64,000 nt of DNA from UBA8524 sp964215915 (lineage in GTDB: Bacteria; Bacteroidota; Bacteroidia; UBA8524), in the NCBI GenBank assembly GCA_964215915.1, contig CAXPEB010000039.1, forward strand, positions 1 through 64,000. Reading direction: 5' to 3'. Positions 16,154 to 24,853 of this stretch are shown in pieces (the stretch's first letter is position 1; each line of letters starts with the position of its first letter). The translations under genes and the position numbers were made by a program. Under the pieces are notes generated by a model that had not been told where the DNA came from, searched no databases, and worked only from the letters and a program-made list of their open reading frames with translations.

Positions 16154-17470
16154 CTAAGGCTCACGATCCTTATTCGAACGTCCCATGTACGACATCACAC
16201 AACGGAAGCCGATGTAGGACTTAGCGGTATCCTGATACTCATAGGTACGGGTACCGTTTTGAATGTAGTAAGCAATATCTTTCCAGGAACCTCCGCGGAT
16301 CACCTTACGGCGCTGCGAATAGGTATAATCCGGATTCGGACGGCTCATGTAATTATCTTCAGCCGGGTAGATATTGGCGTCGAACTGGTAGTCCGAGTTC
16401 AGGTCATCGGTGAACACATGCGATTCGTCGGCATAAGCGGAGATGGTCCACTCGGCCACGTTACCGGCCATGTTGTACAACCCATAATCATTCGGGAAGT
16501 AGGAATAAGCCCGCACCGGATACACGCCCCCGTCAGCCTGGTAGTCGCCACGGCCAGGTTTGAAGTTGGCCAGGAAACATCCTTTGGAGTTTCGGGTATA
16601 CGGACCACCCCAGGGGTACATGTTCCCGTCGCGGCCACCTCTGGCGGCGTACTCCCATTCGTATTCCGTAGGAAGACGGAAGGGGTTCACGATCGGTTCA
16701 TCCAGCGATTCGTAATACTCATTCAGGTGACCGGTACGCCAGTGGCAGAATGCCTTGGCCTGATCCCAGTTCACTCCAACTACCGGGTAGTTGTCGTATT
16801 TCGGATGCCAGAAGTACATCTGGGTCATTGGTTCGTTGAAGGAGTAAGCGTAGTCTCTTACGAAAGTCAGCGTATCCGGATAAACCCGAACGGTTTCACG
16901 ACGGATGAACTGAGCCCGGTCGGCATCCGGGTCGGCAAAGGCTGCCGAACGGATATCGATCCACTCGTAATAATACACCAGCTTACGGGTATCGATCGCG
17001 CGTTTCTTGTAGTAGCGCTCACTTTCCTTCAGCATGATGGGCGCAAGGGCGTCCTCAATGTTTTCCTTTTCGTCTTCATCCCACCAGGGTATCTCCTCCT
17101 CGTAGTTGATGTGCATGTCTCCATACTCATCTTCCATAATGTAAGGCTCCATAAGGAGGTAGCGGGCCATGGAGTCGATCACGTGATTAACGAACTGACG
17201 GTACTCGTTGTTCGTAATCTCTGTGTCATCCATGTAAAACGCGGTAACCGTAATTTGCTTATTGGGAGACAGGTGTGTCTGAAACACATCGTTGTCCGCC
17301 TGGCCGGCATGGTATGTCCCAGTTGGAACGTAAACCGTACCCAGCGGCTGAGGATGGAACCAAGGTCGCCTTCCTCTCACACCCACAAGCTCACCACGAT
17401 CGCTGTTCAACCCACATCCGAACAGCGTCATTACGGTGACCATCAACAGTGCACTTTTAATGTTTTTCAT
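16154..17470 (-). CDS. gldK: GldK/PorK, T9SS ring lipoprotein
   Basis: Outer-membrane lipoprotein forming the periplasmic T9SS ring with GldN. The ATG at 17470 gives 438 residues; the frame extends to a TTG three codons upstream. The lipobox ends at Cys19 (MTLFGC). The rest is a formylglycine-generating-enzyme/sulfatase-modifying fold used structurally: YVPTGTYHAG, NEYRQFVNHV, PTEYEWEYAARGG, YPWGG, NMAGNVAEW and VIRGGSW ... GFRC. It lies 142 bases downstream of porP and 84 upstream of gldL. Confidence 0.95.
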   Translation of the reverse strand: MKNIKSALLMVTVMTLFGCGLNSDRGELVGVRGRRPWFHPQPLGTVYVPTGTYHAGQADNDVFQTHLSPNKQITVTAFYMDDTEITNNEYRQFVNHVIDSMARYLLMEPYIMEDEYGDMHINYEEEIPWWDEDEKENIEDALAPIMLKESERYYKKRAIDTRKLVYYYEWIDIRSAAFADPDADRAQFIRRETVRVYPDTLTFVRDYAYSFNEPMTQMYFWHPKYDNYPVVGVNWDQAKAFCHWRTGHLNEYYESLDEPIVNPFRLPTEYEWEYAARGGRDGNMYPWGGPYTRNSKGCFLANFKPGRGDYQADGGVYPVRAYSYFPNDYGLYNMAGNVAEWTISAYADESHVFTDDLNSDYQFDANIYPAEDNYMSRPNPDYTYSQRRKVIRGGSWKDIAYYIQNGTRTYEYQDTAKSYIGFRCVMSYMGRSNKDREP

Positions 17471-17612
17471 ATCAAGCAATATGAATTGAATTTACAAGTT
17501 TATACTTTTAGCCGAGAGTTGCAAAGCATTTGCCCCCTTTAATCTGTATAACGCAACATTTTTCCGCATTAGTATAGATGTCCCGGAACTCTCTGAAATC
17601 GACCCCTATCGG

Positions 17613-18650
17613 TCAATAAATGGTGTAGCCTTCAAGGTACCTTACGTTGTAACGAGGCTTAAGAGGCTTCTCTACACCCACTTCCACATTGAAGCAATAG
17701 CTCACAAAGATCTCGTGAGTACCTGACCGGATATAATTACCTACTCCACTGTAAGTAAAGTCATAGGCATATCCCGCATACAGGTTCGGCATGATGTAGT
17801 AACCGGCAAGCACGCTTATCGCATCCCCGCTCCGGAAGTTACCTCCCACAACCAGCTTTTCATTAAACATCACCCGGGCACCCAGGTCCACCTGAACCGG
17901 GGTTCCGATCGCTTTGACCATGATGGAAGGAAGTACGGCGATATTTCCGAAATCGTGACGGCTACCGGCCAGTGCATACAGGTAACGGGAAGTTTGCCAG
18001 GTCAGTACATTCGGCACATTCACCTTGGGAGCGGTTAGGTGCGTCATGGACAAACCGGCGTAGAACCCGTCAAAAAGACGCTGGTGGGTATAATACACCC
18101 CTAAACCCAGGTCCATTTTTCTGCCGTTTACATTGCTGGTAGGAATATTGGGATCACCGGATTGCAGCGGATTCAGCTTACTTCCGTCAATACCCGCCTG
18201 AACAAAACCGATATCCAATCCTGTTGCCAGGGTCTGATCGGTAGATCCGTCGGGAAGCCGGCGCCCCATCCTGAACTTGTAGGAAACAGCCCCGCGCAGA
18301 TACATCTGGCGGTTGTAACCGAGCTTGTCGGTTGCGGCCATCAGCCCCACACCCAATTGGTTGTTCTTCAGCATAGGCATGCTGATACTGAATGTACTCG
18401 TTGCCGGGTTCACGCCGCTAAGCGGAGTGGCGTTCCCGTCCTTGTAGAAATTACTTCCATCCGTTTGTCCCAGCCATTGCTGGTGAGTCAGTACATTGAG
18501 ACAGATCGCGTCCTTCTCCCCTGCCGTAGCCGGGTTAAACACCTGCTTGTTCAGCATGTAGTGCGTGAAGTAAGGATCATTCTGTCCATAGGAATGTACA
18601 GAAAAGAAAACAGTGCCCAGAAAGAGTAGTTTAGTAAAGGTTTTACGCAT
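17613..18650 (-). CDS. porP: PorP/SprF family T9SS outer-membrane protein (core operon)
   Basis: Predicted outer-membrane beta-barrel of the PorP/SprF family. The 345 residues have a signal peptide (cleavage near SYGQN, residue 22), then the family N-terminal motif QNDPYFTHYMLNKQVFNPAT. Typical barrel stretches include LGVGLMAATDKLGYN and GDAISVLAGYYIMPNLYAGYAYDF. It is first in the porP-gldK-L-M-N cluster, the order of P. gingivalis porPKLMN. It differs from the second family member at 44772, which sits with the type B adhesin. Confidence 0.93.
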   Translation of the reverse strand: MRKTFTKLLFLGTVFFSVHSYGQNDPYFTHYMLNKQVFNPATAGEKDAICLNVLTHQQWLGQTDGSNFYKDGNATPLSGVNPATSTFSISMPMLKNNQLGVGLMAATDKLGYNRQMYLRGAVSYKFRMGRRLPDGSTDQTLATGLDIGFVQAGIDGSKLNPLQSGDPNIPTSNVNGRKMDLGLGVYYTHQRLFDGFYAGLSMTHLTAPKVNVPNVLTWQTSRYLYALAGSRHDFGNIAVLPSIMVKAIGTPVQVDLGARVMFNEKLVVGGNFRSGDAISVLAGYYIMPNLYAGYAYDFTYSGVGNYIRSGTHEIFVSYCFNVEVGVEKPLKPRYNVRYLEGYTIY

Positions 18651-18681
18651 GCAGCGGGGTTTTACTAGGGTTAGTCATTCG

Positions 18682-18712
18682 CAAATATTGGGTATTGTTA
18701 ACAATATTACAA
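18682..18712 (-). promoter_or_regulatory. Candidate promoter with an internal palindrome for porP-gldKLMN
   Basis: On the minus strand a -33 TTG (18710-18712) and a -7 box AATATTTG (18682-18689; 7 of 8 to TAnnTTTG) are 20 bases apart. The spacer contains a perfect 14-base palindrome, TATTGTTAACAATA (18693-18706). A wider repeat GTATTGT (18692-18698) / ACAATAC (18709-18715) overlaps it. This placement is typical of an operator. The predicted start of transcription is about 25 bases before the porP ATG. Confidence 0.45.
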
Positions 18713-18767
18713 TACAGACTGTAGAAAAGTTAACGACAGCCTCCTCCCAATATTGCAGGGACTTCCC

Positions 18768-19565
18768 TTATTTATTCACCTGCTGGATGTAATTTTCCAG
18801 GGCCATGGTCATGGACGGAGCCTCCGGAGTAGGGGCGGGAATGTTCAGGGTCAGATCGGCCTCGTCAATGGCCGCTGCCGTTGTATTTCCCCACGCTGCG
18901 ATACGGGTATTCTTCTGCTCGAAATCCGGGAAATTCTCAAAGAGGGATTTGATGTCAGCCGGACTGTAGAATACAATGATGTCGTAAAAGACATCGGTAA
19001 GATCACTGAGATCGGCAGAAACTGTCCTGTAGAGCACCGCCTCGCTGAACTTGATTTTATTCTTCGTAAGGAAATCGGGAATGCTCGGTTTGCGAATGTC
19101 GCTGCAGGGATACAGGTATTTTTCTCCTGAGTGATTTTTGATGATGTTGAGTAACTCGCTCTCCGACCCGTTTCCAAAGAAAATTTTCCGCTTCCGCATC
19201 ACGATGTACTTCTGGAGGTAGTACGCCATGCCTTCGTTGATGCAGAAGTACTTCATTTCGGGAGGCATTTCGATCTTCAGCTCCTCACAAGCACGAAAGT
19301 AGTGATCCACCGCATTACGGGAATTGAAAATTACTGCCGTATAGTCCAGGAAATCGATTCGCTCAGTCTTCCTGAACTCCTTTCCCGGAATGGGGTCAAC
19401 CTGAATAAATGGTCTAAAATCTACTTTGACATTCAGCTTCTCTGCCAGGTCGAAAAACGGACTTTTGGTTCCTTCCGGTTTAGGTTGTGAAACCAGTATG
19501 GTCTTTACTTTCAAGGCTCCTTCTTCTTTTATATCAGGTTTGTCTCCAACAGTTTCCAGACCCAT
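18768..19565 (-). CDS. hemD: Uroporphyrinogen-III synthase
   Basis: Cyclises hydroxymethylbilane with inversion of ring D to uroporphyrinogen III for heme synthesis. The protein is diverged, as HemD usually is. VKTILVSQPKP at the N-terminus, DYTAVIFNSRNAVDHYF near residue 75, YDIIVFYSPADIKSLF near 190 and IAAWGNTTAAAIDE near 220 fit the two-lobed fold. The ATG at 19565 gives 265 residues; the frame is open to 19649. It overlaps the end of the DUF4271 gene by 37 bases, a neighbour pairing often seen in Bacteroidota. Confidence 0.87.
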   Translation of the reverse strand: MGLETVGDKPDIKEEGALKVKTILVSQPKPEGTKSPFFDLAEKLNVKVDFRPFIQVDPIPGKEFRKTERIDFLDYTAVIFNSRNAVDHYFRACEELKIEMPPEMKYFCINEGMAYYLQKYIVMRKRKIFFGNGSESELLNIIKNHSGEKYLYPCSDIRKPSIPDFLTKNKIKFSEAVLYRTVSADLSDLTDVFYDIIVFYSPADIKSLFENFPDFEQKNTRIAAWGNTTAAAIDEADLTLNIPAPTPEAPSMTMALENYIQQVNK

Positions 19566-20449
19566 AACCAGGGCCCGGCTTCGAAGGCGCAAAGATATAA
19601 AATTAAATAGAACGGCGGATAGGGGAAGGCTGATGCCGCATGTGTCCATGCCCGGAACACCTTTAGCAGCGTTGCCAGAAGTACCGCCACTCCTGCTCCG
19701 ATCACCAGAGCTTCCGCCCCGGGTATCCAGTCATTCAAAACTAGCAGCAGGTAAGCCGGGATCATCAGACAGGCCAGGAAAAAATTCAGAAGCACCGAAG
19801 CATAGATAGACGTGCCCGCAAAGTACTTAGCCTCCAGCACCCGGCCTCCAATGCTGCTCAGAACAAAGCGTGCAACAATGAAGGAAAAGATCAGAAGCCC
19901 GATCAGGATATAATCGCCAAAGGGATAATCTGTCATGGCCGAACCCGTCATCCATAAGTAATATTGAATAGGTAGCGCATACAGCATGGCCGTAAACAGG
20001 CTAAGCAGGATGGAAAAACTGCTGATCTCCGAGTTCTGTTCTTCCAGAACTTCACTGAGCAGTTTCGGTTTGAAAAACGCACGGAAATAGGTGACAATCA
20101 CTCCCGGGCTGATCAATCGTGCCAGGCCTACCATAGCCATCAACACCAGCAATACCAGGTAGCGCCAGTATTGCTTTTCCCGGTTGCGCAACACAGGTGC
20201 ACCCAGGTTATCCGTTTCCGTGACAAAACGAACCTGAATATTCTCCTGACCGGGAAAACCTTGCTGCAGAACAGAATCGGAACTCAGGCTGTCGCGGTAA
20301 AAAGGATGCCGCTCCCATTTCTCCAACCGTACCGCCCTGGCCAATGAATCTGCTGCCGGAAGCGTATCGCCCCACAACTGCCAGCCTCCCGATAAAGAAA
20401 CGGACAGAAACAACAGGATTCGGAAAGGCAGTACGCTTTTGATTCTCAC
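19529..20449 (-). CDS. DUF4271 integral membrane protein
   Basis: The 306 residues include an N-terminal signal-like helix, a short extracytoplasmic part (about 30-90) and five or six transmembrane helices to the C-terminus. It matches the DUF4271 family of Bacteroidota, which is commonly next to hemD; function unknown. The start is GTG at 20449. The 3' end overlaps hemD by 37 bases in another frame. The start codon is only 29 bases from that of the divergent hemW. Confidence 0.85.
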   Translation of the reverse strand: MRIKSVLPFRILLFLSVSLSGGWQLWGDTLPAADSLARAVRLEKWERHPFYRDSLSSDSVLQQGFPGQENIQVRFVTETDNLGAPVLRNREKQYWRYLVLLVLMAMVGLARLISPGVIVTYFRAFFKPKLLSEVLEEQNSEISSFSILLSLFTAMLYALPIQYYLWMTGSAMTDYPFGDYILIGLLIFSFIVARFVLSSIGGRVLEAKYFAGTSIYASVLLNFFLACLMIPAYLLLVLNDWIPGAEALVIGAGVAVLLATLLKVFRAWTHAASAFPYPPFYLILYLCAFEAGPWLWVWKLLETNLI

Positions 20450-20453
20450 TCCT

Positions 20454-20472
20454 TAATTTTGCCTCAAAGATA
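20454..20472. promoter_or_regulatory. Overlapping divergent promoters for hemW and DUF4271-hemD
   Basis: Two exact TAnnTTTG boxes lie head to head. TAATTTTG on the plus strand (20454-20461) points at hemW, whose start is at 20479. TATCTTTG on the minus strand (20465-20472) points at the DUF4271 gene, whose start is at 20449. Only 3 bases separate them, so the polymerases would compete. No clear -33 partner is seen for either. Confidence 0.5.
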
Positions 20473-20478
20473 CCCGCA

Positions 20479-21606
20479 TTGGCAGGAATTTATCTCCATA
20501 TCCCTTTTTGCAACAAAGCCTGTCATTACTGCGACTTCCATTTCTCCACCTCCCTGAAGCTTCGCGAACCCCTGATCCGGGCAATGGAAAAGGAACTTAT
20601 CCACCGCCTGGGAACCACAGACTGGCCGAATCTGGACTCTGTTTATTTCGGAGGAGGAACCCCCAGCATTCTGAGTGAGCATGAGATCCGAAGATTCCTG
20701 GAGATCATTGCAAAGCACTATTCTCTTCAGGATGCCGAAATCACCCTCGAAGCAAACCCCGACGACCTGACCCACGAAAAACTGCAACAACTGAGTCAAG
20801 CCGGCATCAATCGCCTAAGCGTGGGAATTCAAAGTTTCTTCGAGGAAGACCTGACCTGGATGAACCGCAGCCATAATGCCGAACAGGCGTTAAGCTGTCT
20901 GAAACTAGCCACAGATACCGGTTTTCGCGACATAAGCGCGGACCTCATCTTCGGTTATCCGCTTCTCAGTGATGAAAAATGGCAGCATAACCTGGATACC
21001 TTGCTTTCCTTTCCGATCAACCACCTTTCCGCGTACAGCATGACCGTAGAAGCGGGAACCGCACTGGATCATTTCATCCGCAACCGGAAAACCCTTCCGA
21101 TGTCGGAAGGCCAGGCAGAACGGCAATACCGTTGGCTTTTGTCCGAATTGGAAAAAAGAGGTTGGGACCACTACGAGATTTCCAACTTCTCCCTCCCCGG
21201 GCACCCCTCCCGGCACAACAGTGCCTACTGGAAAGGAAAACCCTACCTGGGAATCGGGCCCTCTGCACACGGCTATGACGGCAATACCCGCTACTGGAAC
21301 CTTGCCAATAACCCCGGGTATATCCGGGCGATGGAATCGGGAGAGATCCCTGAAGAAAAAGAAGTGCTTAGTGATGCCGACCGTCACAATGAATACCTGC
21401 TTACCCGGCTGAGAACACGTGCCGGACTTGACCGGGAAGAATTCGGGCTGGAATTCGGAGACCGGCTTCTCCAGCGCCTGGACTCTCTGATGCAACAGGA
21501 ATCGCTCCGCCCCTACTTCGATATCCATAAAAAAAGCCTCCGACTTAATCGCGAAGGCTTTCTTCTTGCCGATCACCTGATCGGTGGGTTGTTTCTTGAC
21601 CAATAA
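20479..21606 (+). CDS. hemW: Radical SAM heme chaperone HemW
   Basis: Binds heme and a [4Fe-4S] cluster and delivers heme to target proteins; long annotated as oxygen-independent coproporphyrinogen oxidase. The 375 residues begin AGIYLHIPFCNKACHYCDF; the cluster ligands are Cys11, Cys15 and Cys18. YFGGGTPS and EANPDDL follow, then the HemW C-terminal domain (NSAYWKGKPYLGIGPSAHGYDG). The length fits HemW rather than HemN (about 455). The start is TTG at 20479. It ends one base before the convergent Nfu-type gene. Confidence 0.9.
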   Translation: MAGIYLHIPFCNKACHYCDFHFSTSLKLREPLIRAMEKELIHRLGTTDWPNLDSVYFGGGTPSILSEHEIRRFLEIIAKHYSLQDAEITLEANPDDLTHEKLQQLSQAGINRLSVGIQSFFEEDLTWMNRSHNAEQALSCLKLATDTGFRDISADLIFGYPLLSDEKWQHNLDTLLSFPINHLSAYSMTVEAGTALDHFIRNRKTLPMSEGQAERQYRWLLSELEKRGWDHYEISNFSLPGHPSRHNSAYWKGKPYLGIGPSAHGYDGNTRYWNLANNPGYIRAMESGEIPEEKEVLSDADRHNEYLLTRLRTRAGLDREEFGLEFGDRLLQRLDSLMQQESLRPYFDIHKKSLRLNREGFLLADHLIGGLFLDQ

Positions 21607-21607
21607 C

Positions 21608-22180
21608 TTATTCCGCTTCGGCTTCCACGGCTTCCACTTCGGGAACCATCCGCTTAAGCAGATTCTCAATACCCGCTTTCAGTGTAATCGTAGAGGAAGG
21701 ACATCCGCTGCAGGCTCCTTTGAGCACCACTTTCACCACGCCTTCGTCGAAGCTCTTGAAGGTAATGGCGCCACCATCCATCTCCACAGCCGGCTTCACA
21801 TGCATATCCAGCAGGTCTTTGATCTTCATCACCGCTTCCGACTCTTCCTCGGGAGTGAGTTTTTCCTCGCGGGGATTGAGAATGGTCTTTCCGGACTCGA
21901 GGTATTCTTTGACAAAAGCACGCAGCTCCTGCATGATATCGGACCAATCGTAGTTGGAAAGTTTGGTCACGGTTACGAAGTTGTTCATGATAAACACCGC
22001 ATTGACATAAGGCTTCTCGAAAAGAGCCGTGGCTAGCGGAGAACGCAGGGCAGATTCCCGGGTCTGGAAGTCGGCGCTGTCATTCGGTAAGATCATGCGG
22101 TTGGCTACAAATTTCATCGTCTCCGGGTTGGGAGTTGCCTCCGCATATATGTTGATCAGTTCCTGATTTTTGCTTTCCAT
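21608..22180 (-). CDS. Nfu-type iron-sulfur scaffold protein
   Basis: Carries and transfers Fe-S clusters to target proteins. The 190 residues comprise an N-terminal Nfu domain (about 10-95; EATPNPETMKFV at the start) and a C-terminal NifU-like domain (about 110-180). The cluster motif CSGC is in KGACSGCPSSTITLK. The end is rich in Glu and Ala. It is divergent from hscA across 116 bases, and both take part in Fe-S maturation. Confidence 0.93.
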   Translation of the reverse strand: MESKNQELINIYAEATPNPETMKFVANRMILPNDSADFQTRESALRSPLATALFEKPYVNAVFIMNNFVTVTKLSNYDWSDIMQELRAFVKEYLESGKTILNPREEKLTPEEESEAVMKIKDLLDMHVKPAVEMDGGAITFKSFDEGVVKVVLKGACSGCPSSTITLKAGIENLLKRMVPEVEAVEAEAE

Positions 22181-22201
22181 AATTAATTTAGAATCGTTCT
22201 A

Positions 22202-22209
22202 CAAAAGTA
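22202..22209 (-). promoter_or_regulatory. Candidate -7 element for the Nfu-type gene
   Basis: TACTTTTG on the minus strand is an exact TAnnTTTG match, 21 bases before the ATG at 22180. A TTG at 22232-22234 could be the -33 element (22-base spacer). Confidence 0.5.
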
Positions 22210-22263
22210 ACAAAATTCCTGCCGATTCCGGCAAGCGGATTTATGGACTCTGTTTAAAAACAG

Positions 22264-22271
22264 TAGCTTTG
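22264..22271 (+). promoter_or_regulatory. Candidate -7 element for hscA
   Basis: TAGCTTTG is an exact TAnnTTTG match 25 bases before the hscA ATG. The leader has a purine-rich GAAGGGAAG stretch near the start codon that resembles a Shine-Dalgarno site, which is unusual in this phylum. Confidence 0.5.
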
Positions 22272-22296
22272 CAAGCGCGTTAAAGAAGGGAAGAAT

Positions 22297-24162
22297 ATGG
22301 CGAAAATATCCATCAATGTGAAGTCGGGAGAACTGAAGAAGGAAGACCCTATTGTAGGCATCGATCTGGGTACCACCAATTCCCTGGTGGCTATTATCGA
22401 CCCGGAAACCGGGGAAGCCAGAGCACTAAAAGGGAAATCGGATTCCGTGATCGTTCCTTCCCTGCTCCATTTTGCCGAAACGGGAGAAATCGTCGTTGGT
22501 AATGCCGCCCGCCAATTCCTGGTAGACCGTCCGGAACGTACCGTCTATTCGGTGAAACGGCTGATGGGCAAATCTTACGGGGATATACGCGAACACGAAA
22601 AACTTTTCAGCTACCGAATCATCGATGAAGAAGGCGATGAACTGGTGCGTGTCCGCATTGGGGATACCTTCCATACACCCATTGAATTGTCGGCGCATAT
22701 CCTGAAGGAACTGAAATACCGGGCCGAACAGGAACTGGGAACAGAGGTGCGGCGTGCGGTAATCACCGTGCCCGCCTATTTCAACGACTCCCAGCGACAA
22801 GCCACCCGCGATGCCGGTAAACTGGCGGGATTGGAGGTGCTGCGCATCATCAATGAACCCACCGCCGCATCGCTTGCCTATGGCATCGGTCTCGACCGGG
22901 AAAGTACCCGGCACGTAGCCGTATACGACCTGGGAGGAGGCACTTTCGATGTTTCCATACTAAGAATTAGCGACGGAATTTTCGAGGTATTGAGCACCCA
23001 TGGCGATACCTACCTGGGTGGAGATGACTTTGACCGCTCCATCTTACAATACTGGACAGATACCCTGGGGCTGAAAAACCTGCAGGGTGCTGCTATCCAG
23101 CAACTGCGCCTACTTGCCGAAGAGGCCAAAAAAGCCTTGAGCAGGGAGCCTGTGTTTGAAACCCGTATGGAAATTCAGGGTGTTATGTATGATTTCCGGC
23201 TGGACCGCGACAGACAAAAGGAACTGTTCCGTTCGGTGATCGACAAAACCCTGAAAGCCTGTTCGCTGGCTCTCAAAGATTCTGGACTTGCTGCGGAGGA
23301 ACTGGACGAGGTGGTACTGGTAGGAGGATCGACACGAAGCCAGGCCGTGAAGGAAGCAGTTGCCGGGTTCTTTAGCGGCATTCACGTAAACGACCGGCTT
23401 AACCCGGATGAGGTTGTTGCCCTGGGAGCGGCCGTAGAAGCCGATATCCTTGCCGGAAATCGCAAAGACCTGCTCCTGCTTGACGTCACCCCTCTATCTT
23501 TGGGTATAGAAACTTTAGGCGGACTGATGGATGTGGTGATCCCAAGGAACAGCAAGGTGCCCGCCCGGGTGGGTAAGCAGTATACTACCTCTATGGATGG
23601 ACAGGTAAACCTGAAAGTTTCCGTGTTCCAGGGTGAAAGAGAACTTGTTTCGGAAAACCGCAAACTGGCGGAATTTATATTGAAGGGTATTCCAGCGATG
23701 CCTGCCGGGATGCCCAAGATCCAGGTGAATTTCATGCTGAATGCCGACGGGATTCTGAAAGTAGAAGCCCTGGAGGAACGATCGGGAACACACCAGGAGA
23801 TTGAAGTGAAGCCTCAATACGGGCTGAGCGATGAGCAGGTGGAGAAAATGCTGATGGATTCGTTGACGCATGCGGAAACCGATGTAAAAACCCGAATGCT
23901 CCTGGAAGCGAAAAATGAAGCCAAACAACTGATCTACGTTACCGAGCGTTTCCTGGAAAAACACGAGGCTCTCCTGCAGGATGAGGAAATCCAACGCAGC
24001 TCACTTCTCTTGAATGATTTAAAAAATTCGCTGGAAAGCAACGATAAGGACATAATTTTAGGTCATATTGATGAGTTAAATGAATACACACGTCCGTTTG
24101 CGGAAAGGCTCATGGACGACAGTGTTTCCAAAGCCTTAAAAGGAAAGAGCATTGAATCGTAG
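22297..24162 (+). CDS. hscA: Fe-S assembly chaperone HscA (Hsp70 family)
   Basis: Specialised Hsp70 that helps release Fe-S clusters from the IscU scaffold. The 621 residues are close to E. coli HscA (616). The ATPase domain (about 20-390) has GIDLGTTNSLVAI, VPAYFNDSQRQATRDAG and YDLGGGTFDVSIL. The substrate-binding domain starts at LLDVTPLSLGIETLGG, followed by a short helical lid. The N-terminal extension (KISINVKSGELKKEDP) and the missing long acidic tail separate it from DnaK. No hscB, iscU or iscS is seen in the window. Its 3' end overlaps the next gene by 11 bases. Confidence 0.9.
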   Translation: MAKISINVKSGELKKEDPIVGIDLGTTNSLVAIIDPETGEARALKGKSDSVIVPSLLHFAETGEIVVGNAARQFLVDRPERTVYSVKRLMGKSYGDIREHEKLFSYRIIDEEGDELVRVRIGDTFHTPIELSAHILKELKYRAEQELGTEVRRAVITVPAYFNDSQRQATRDAGKLAGLEVLRIINEPTAASLAYGIGLDRESTRHVAVYDLGGGTFDVSILRISDGIFEVLSTHGDTYLGGDDFDRSILQYWTDTLGLKNLQGAAIQQLRLLAEEAKKALSREPVFETRMEIQGVMYDFRLDRDRQKELFRSVIDKTLKACSLALKDSGLAAEELDEVVLVGGSTRSQAVKEAVAGFFSGIHVNDRLNPDEVVALGAAVEADILAGNRKDLLLLDVTPLSLGIETLGGLMDVVIPRNSKVPARVGKQYTTSMDGQVNLKVSVFQGERELVSENRKLAEFILKGIPAMPAGMPKIQVNFMLNADGILKVEALEERSGTHQEIEVKPQYGLSDEQVEKMLMDSLTHAETDVKTRMLLEAKNEAKQLIYVTERFLEKHEALLQDEEIQRSSLLLNDLKNSLESNDKDIILGHIDELNEYTRPFAERLMDDSVSKALKGKSIES

Positions 24163-24853
24163 TGTACTGGTTATCCTGTTGCTTTTTGCATCAAGTCTCA
24201 CATTTGCCCAGCAATACCGCAAAAGTGAAGACGATAATCCCAATCAGCGGGCACAGAAAGTGGGCGTGCGCATAGGGATAGGAACTTCCTGGTTGAAAGC
24301 CCCTGAACTCCGCGACGGTAGTCCGCAAGTAGGGGTGCAGGGAGCGATCTATTACCGCATGAACTTTGGTAAACGCCTGAACCTGCAGGCCGAATTCGGA
24401 GCTGCCTACCGTGGTCAGAACTTCCCATTCAACGACGACGACCCGGGAAACTACTACACCAAGCTCGGGCTGTTTTACCTGGAAATGCCGCTGCTGGCCC
24501 TGGTAGCTCTGGATGAAAATCAAAAACACAACCTGATGGTGGGACCGGTAGTTTCCTACCTGGTTAAACCAAGTCTTTTCATCCGTCGTGATTATTATCC
24601 TGCCTTCACGGTTTTGCCCATCAAAAAATGGGAGTTTGGGGTAAGTGCCGGTTATTTGTTGAGCACCAAATACATTGGGTTGTATGCCGGTATGAAAATA
24701 GGCCTGAACAACCTGGCCGGTGATTTCGCCAATTATGATATTGCCCGCGATTCGGGCAACGAGAGCCCGCAAAAACTCAGTGAAGTCACGCCATCGCTGA
24801 GCATGGTAAAAACCCTGTTCAACCGCACCTTCGAACTGAGCCTGTATTTTTGA
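24152..24853 (+). CDS. Outer-membrane beta-barrel protein
   Basis: The 233 residues start with a signal peptide (hydrophobic VLVILLLFASSLTFA, cleavage near residue 20), followed by alternating aromatic/hydrophobic strands such as VGVRIGIGTSWLKAP and RLNLQAEFGAAYRG. The protein ends in LSLYF, with the C-terminal Phe typical of outer-membrane barrels. It resembles small PorT-like barrels. The start is TTG inside the end of hscA; the next ATG would remove the signal peptide. Its stop shares a base with the ATG of the OmpA-family gene. Function unknown. Confidence 0.75.
   Translation: MNRSVLVILLLFASSLTFAQQYRKSEDDNPNQRAQKVGVRIGIGTSWLKAPELRDGSPQVGVQGAIYYRMNFGKRLNLQAEFGAAYRGQNFPFNDDDPGNYYTKLGLFYLEMPLLALVALDENQKHNLMVGPVVSYLVKPSLFIRRDYYPAFTVLPIKKWEFGVSAGYLLSTKYIGLYAGMKIGLNNLAGDFANYDIARDSGNESPQKLSEVTPSLSMVKTLFNRTFELSLYF

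Noticed and set aside
16148..17542. 464-codon open frame on the plus strand
   Set aside because: It lies fully antisense to gldK, whose family motifs are clear; the antisense translation has no recognisable domain and is rich in Val, Arg and His, as shadow frames of this gene are.
22297..24162. DnaK rather than HscA
   Set aside because: Length, the N-terminal extension and lack of the long DnaK C-terminal tail fit HscA better; the Fe-S neighbour supports it.
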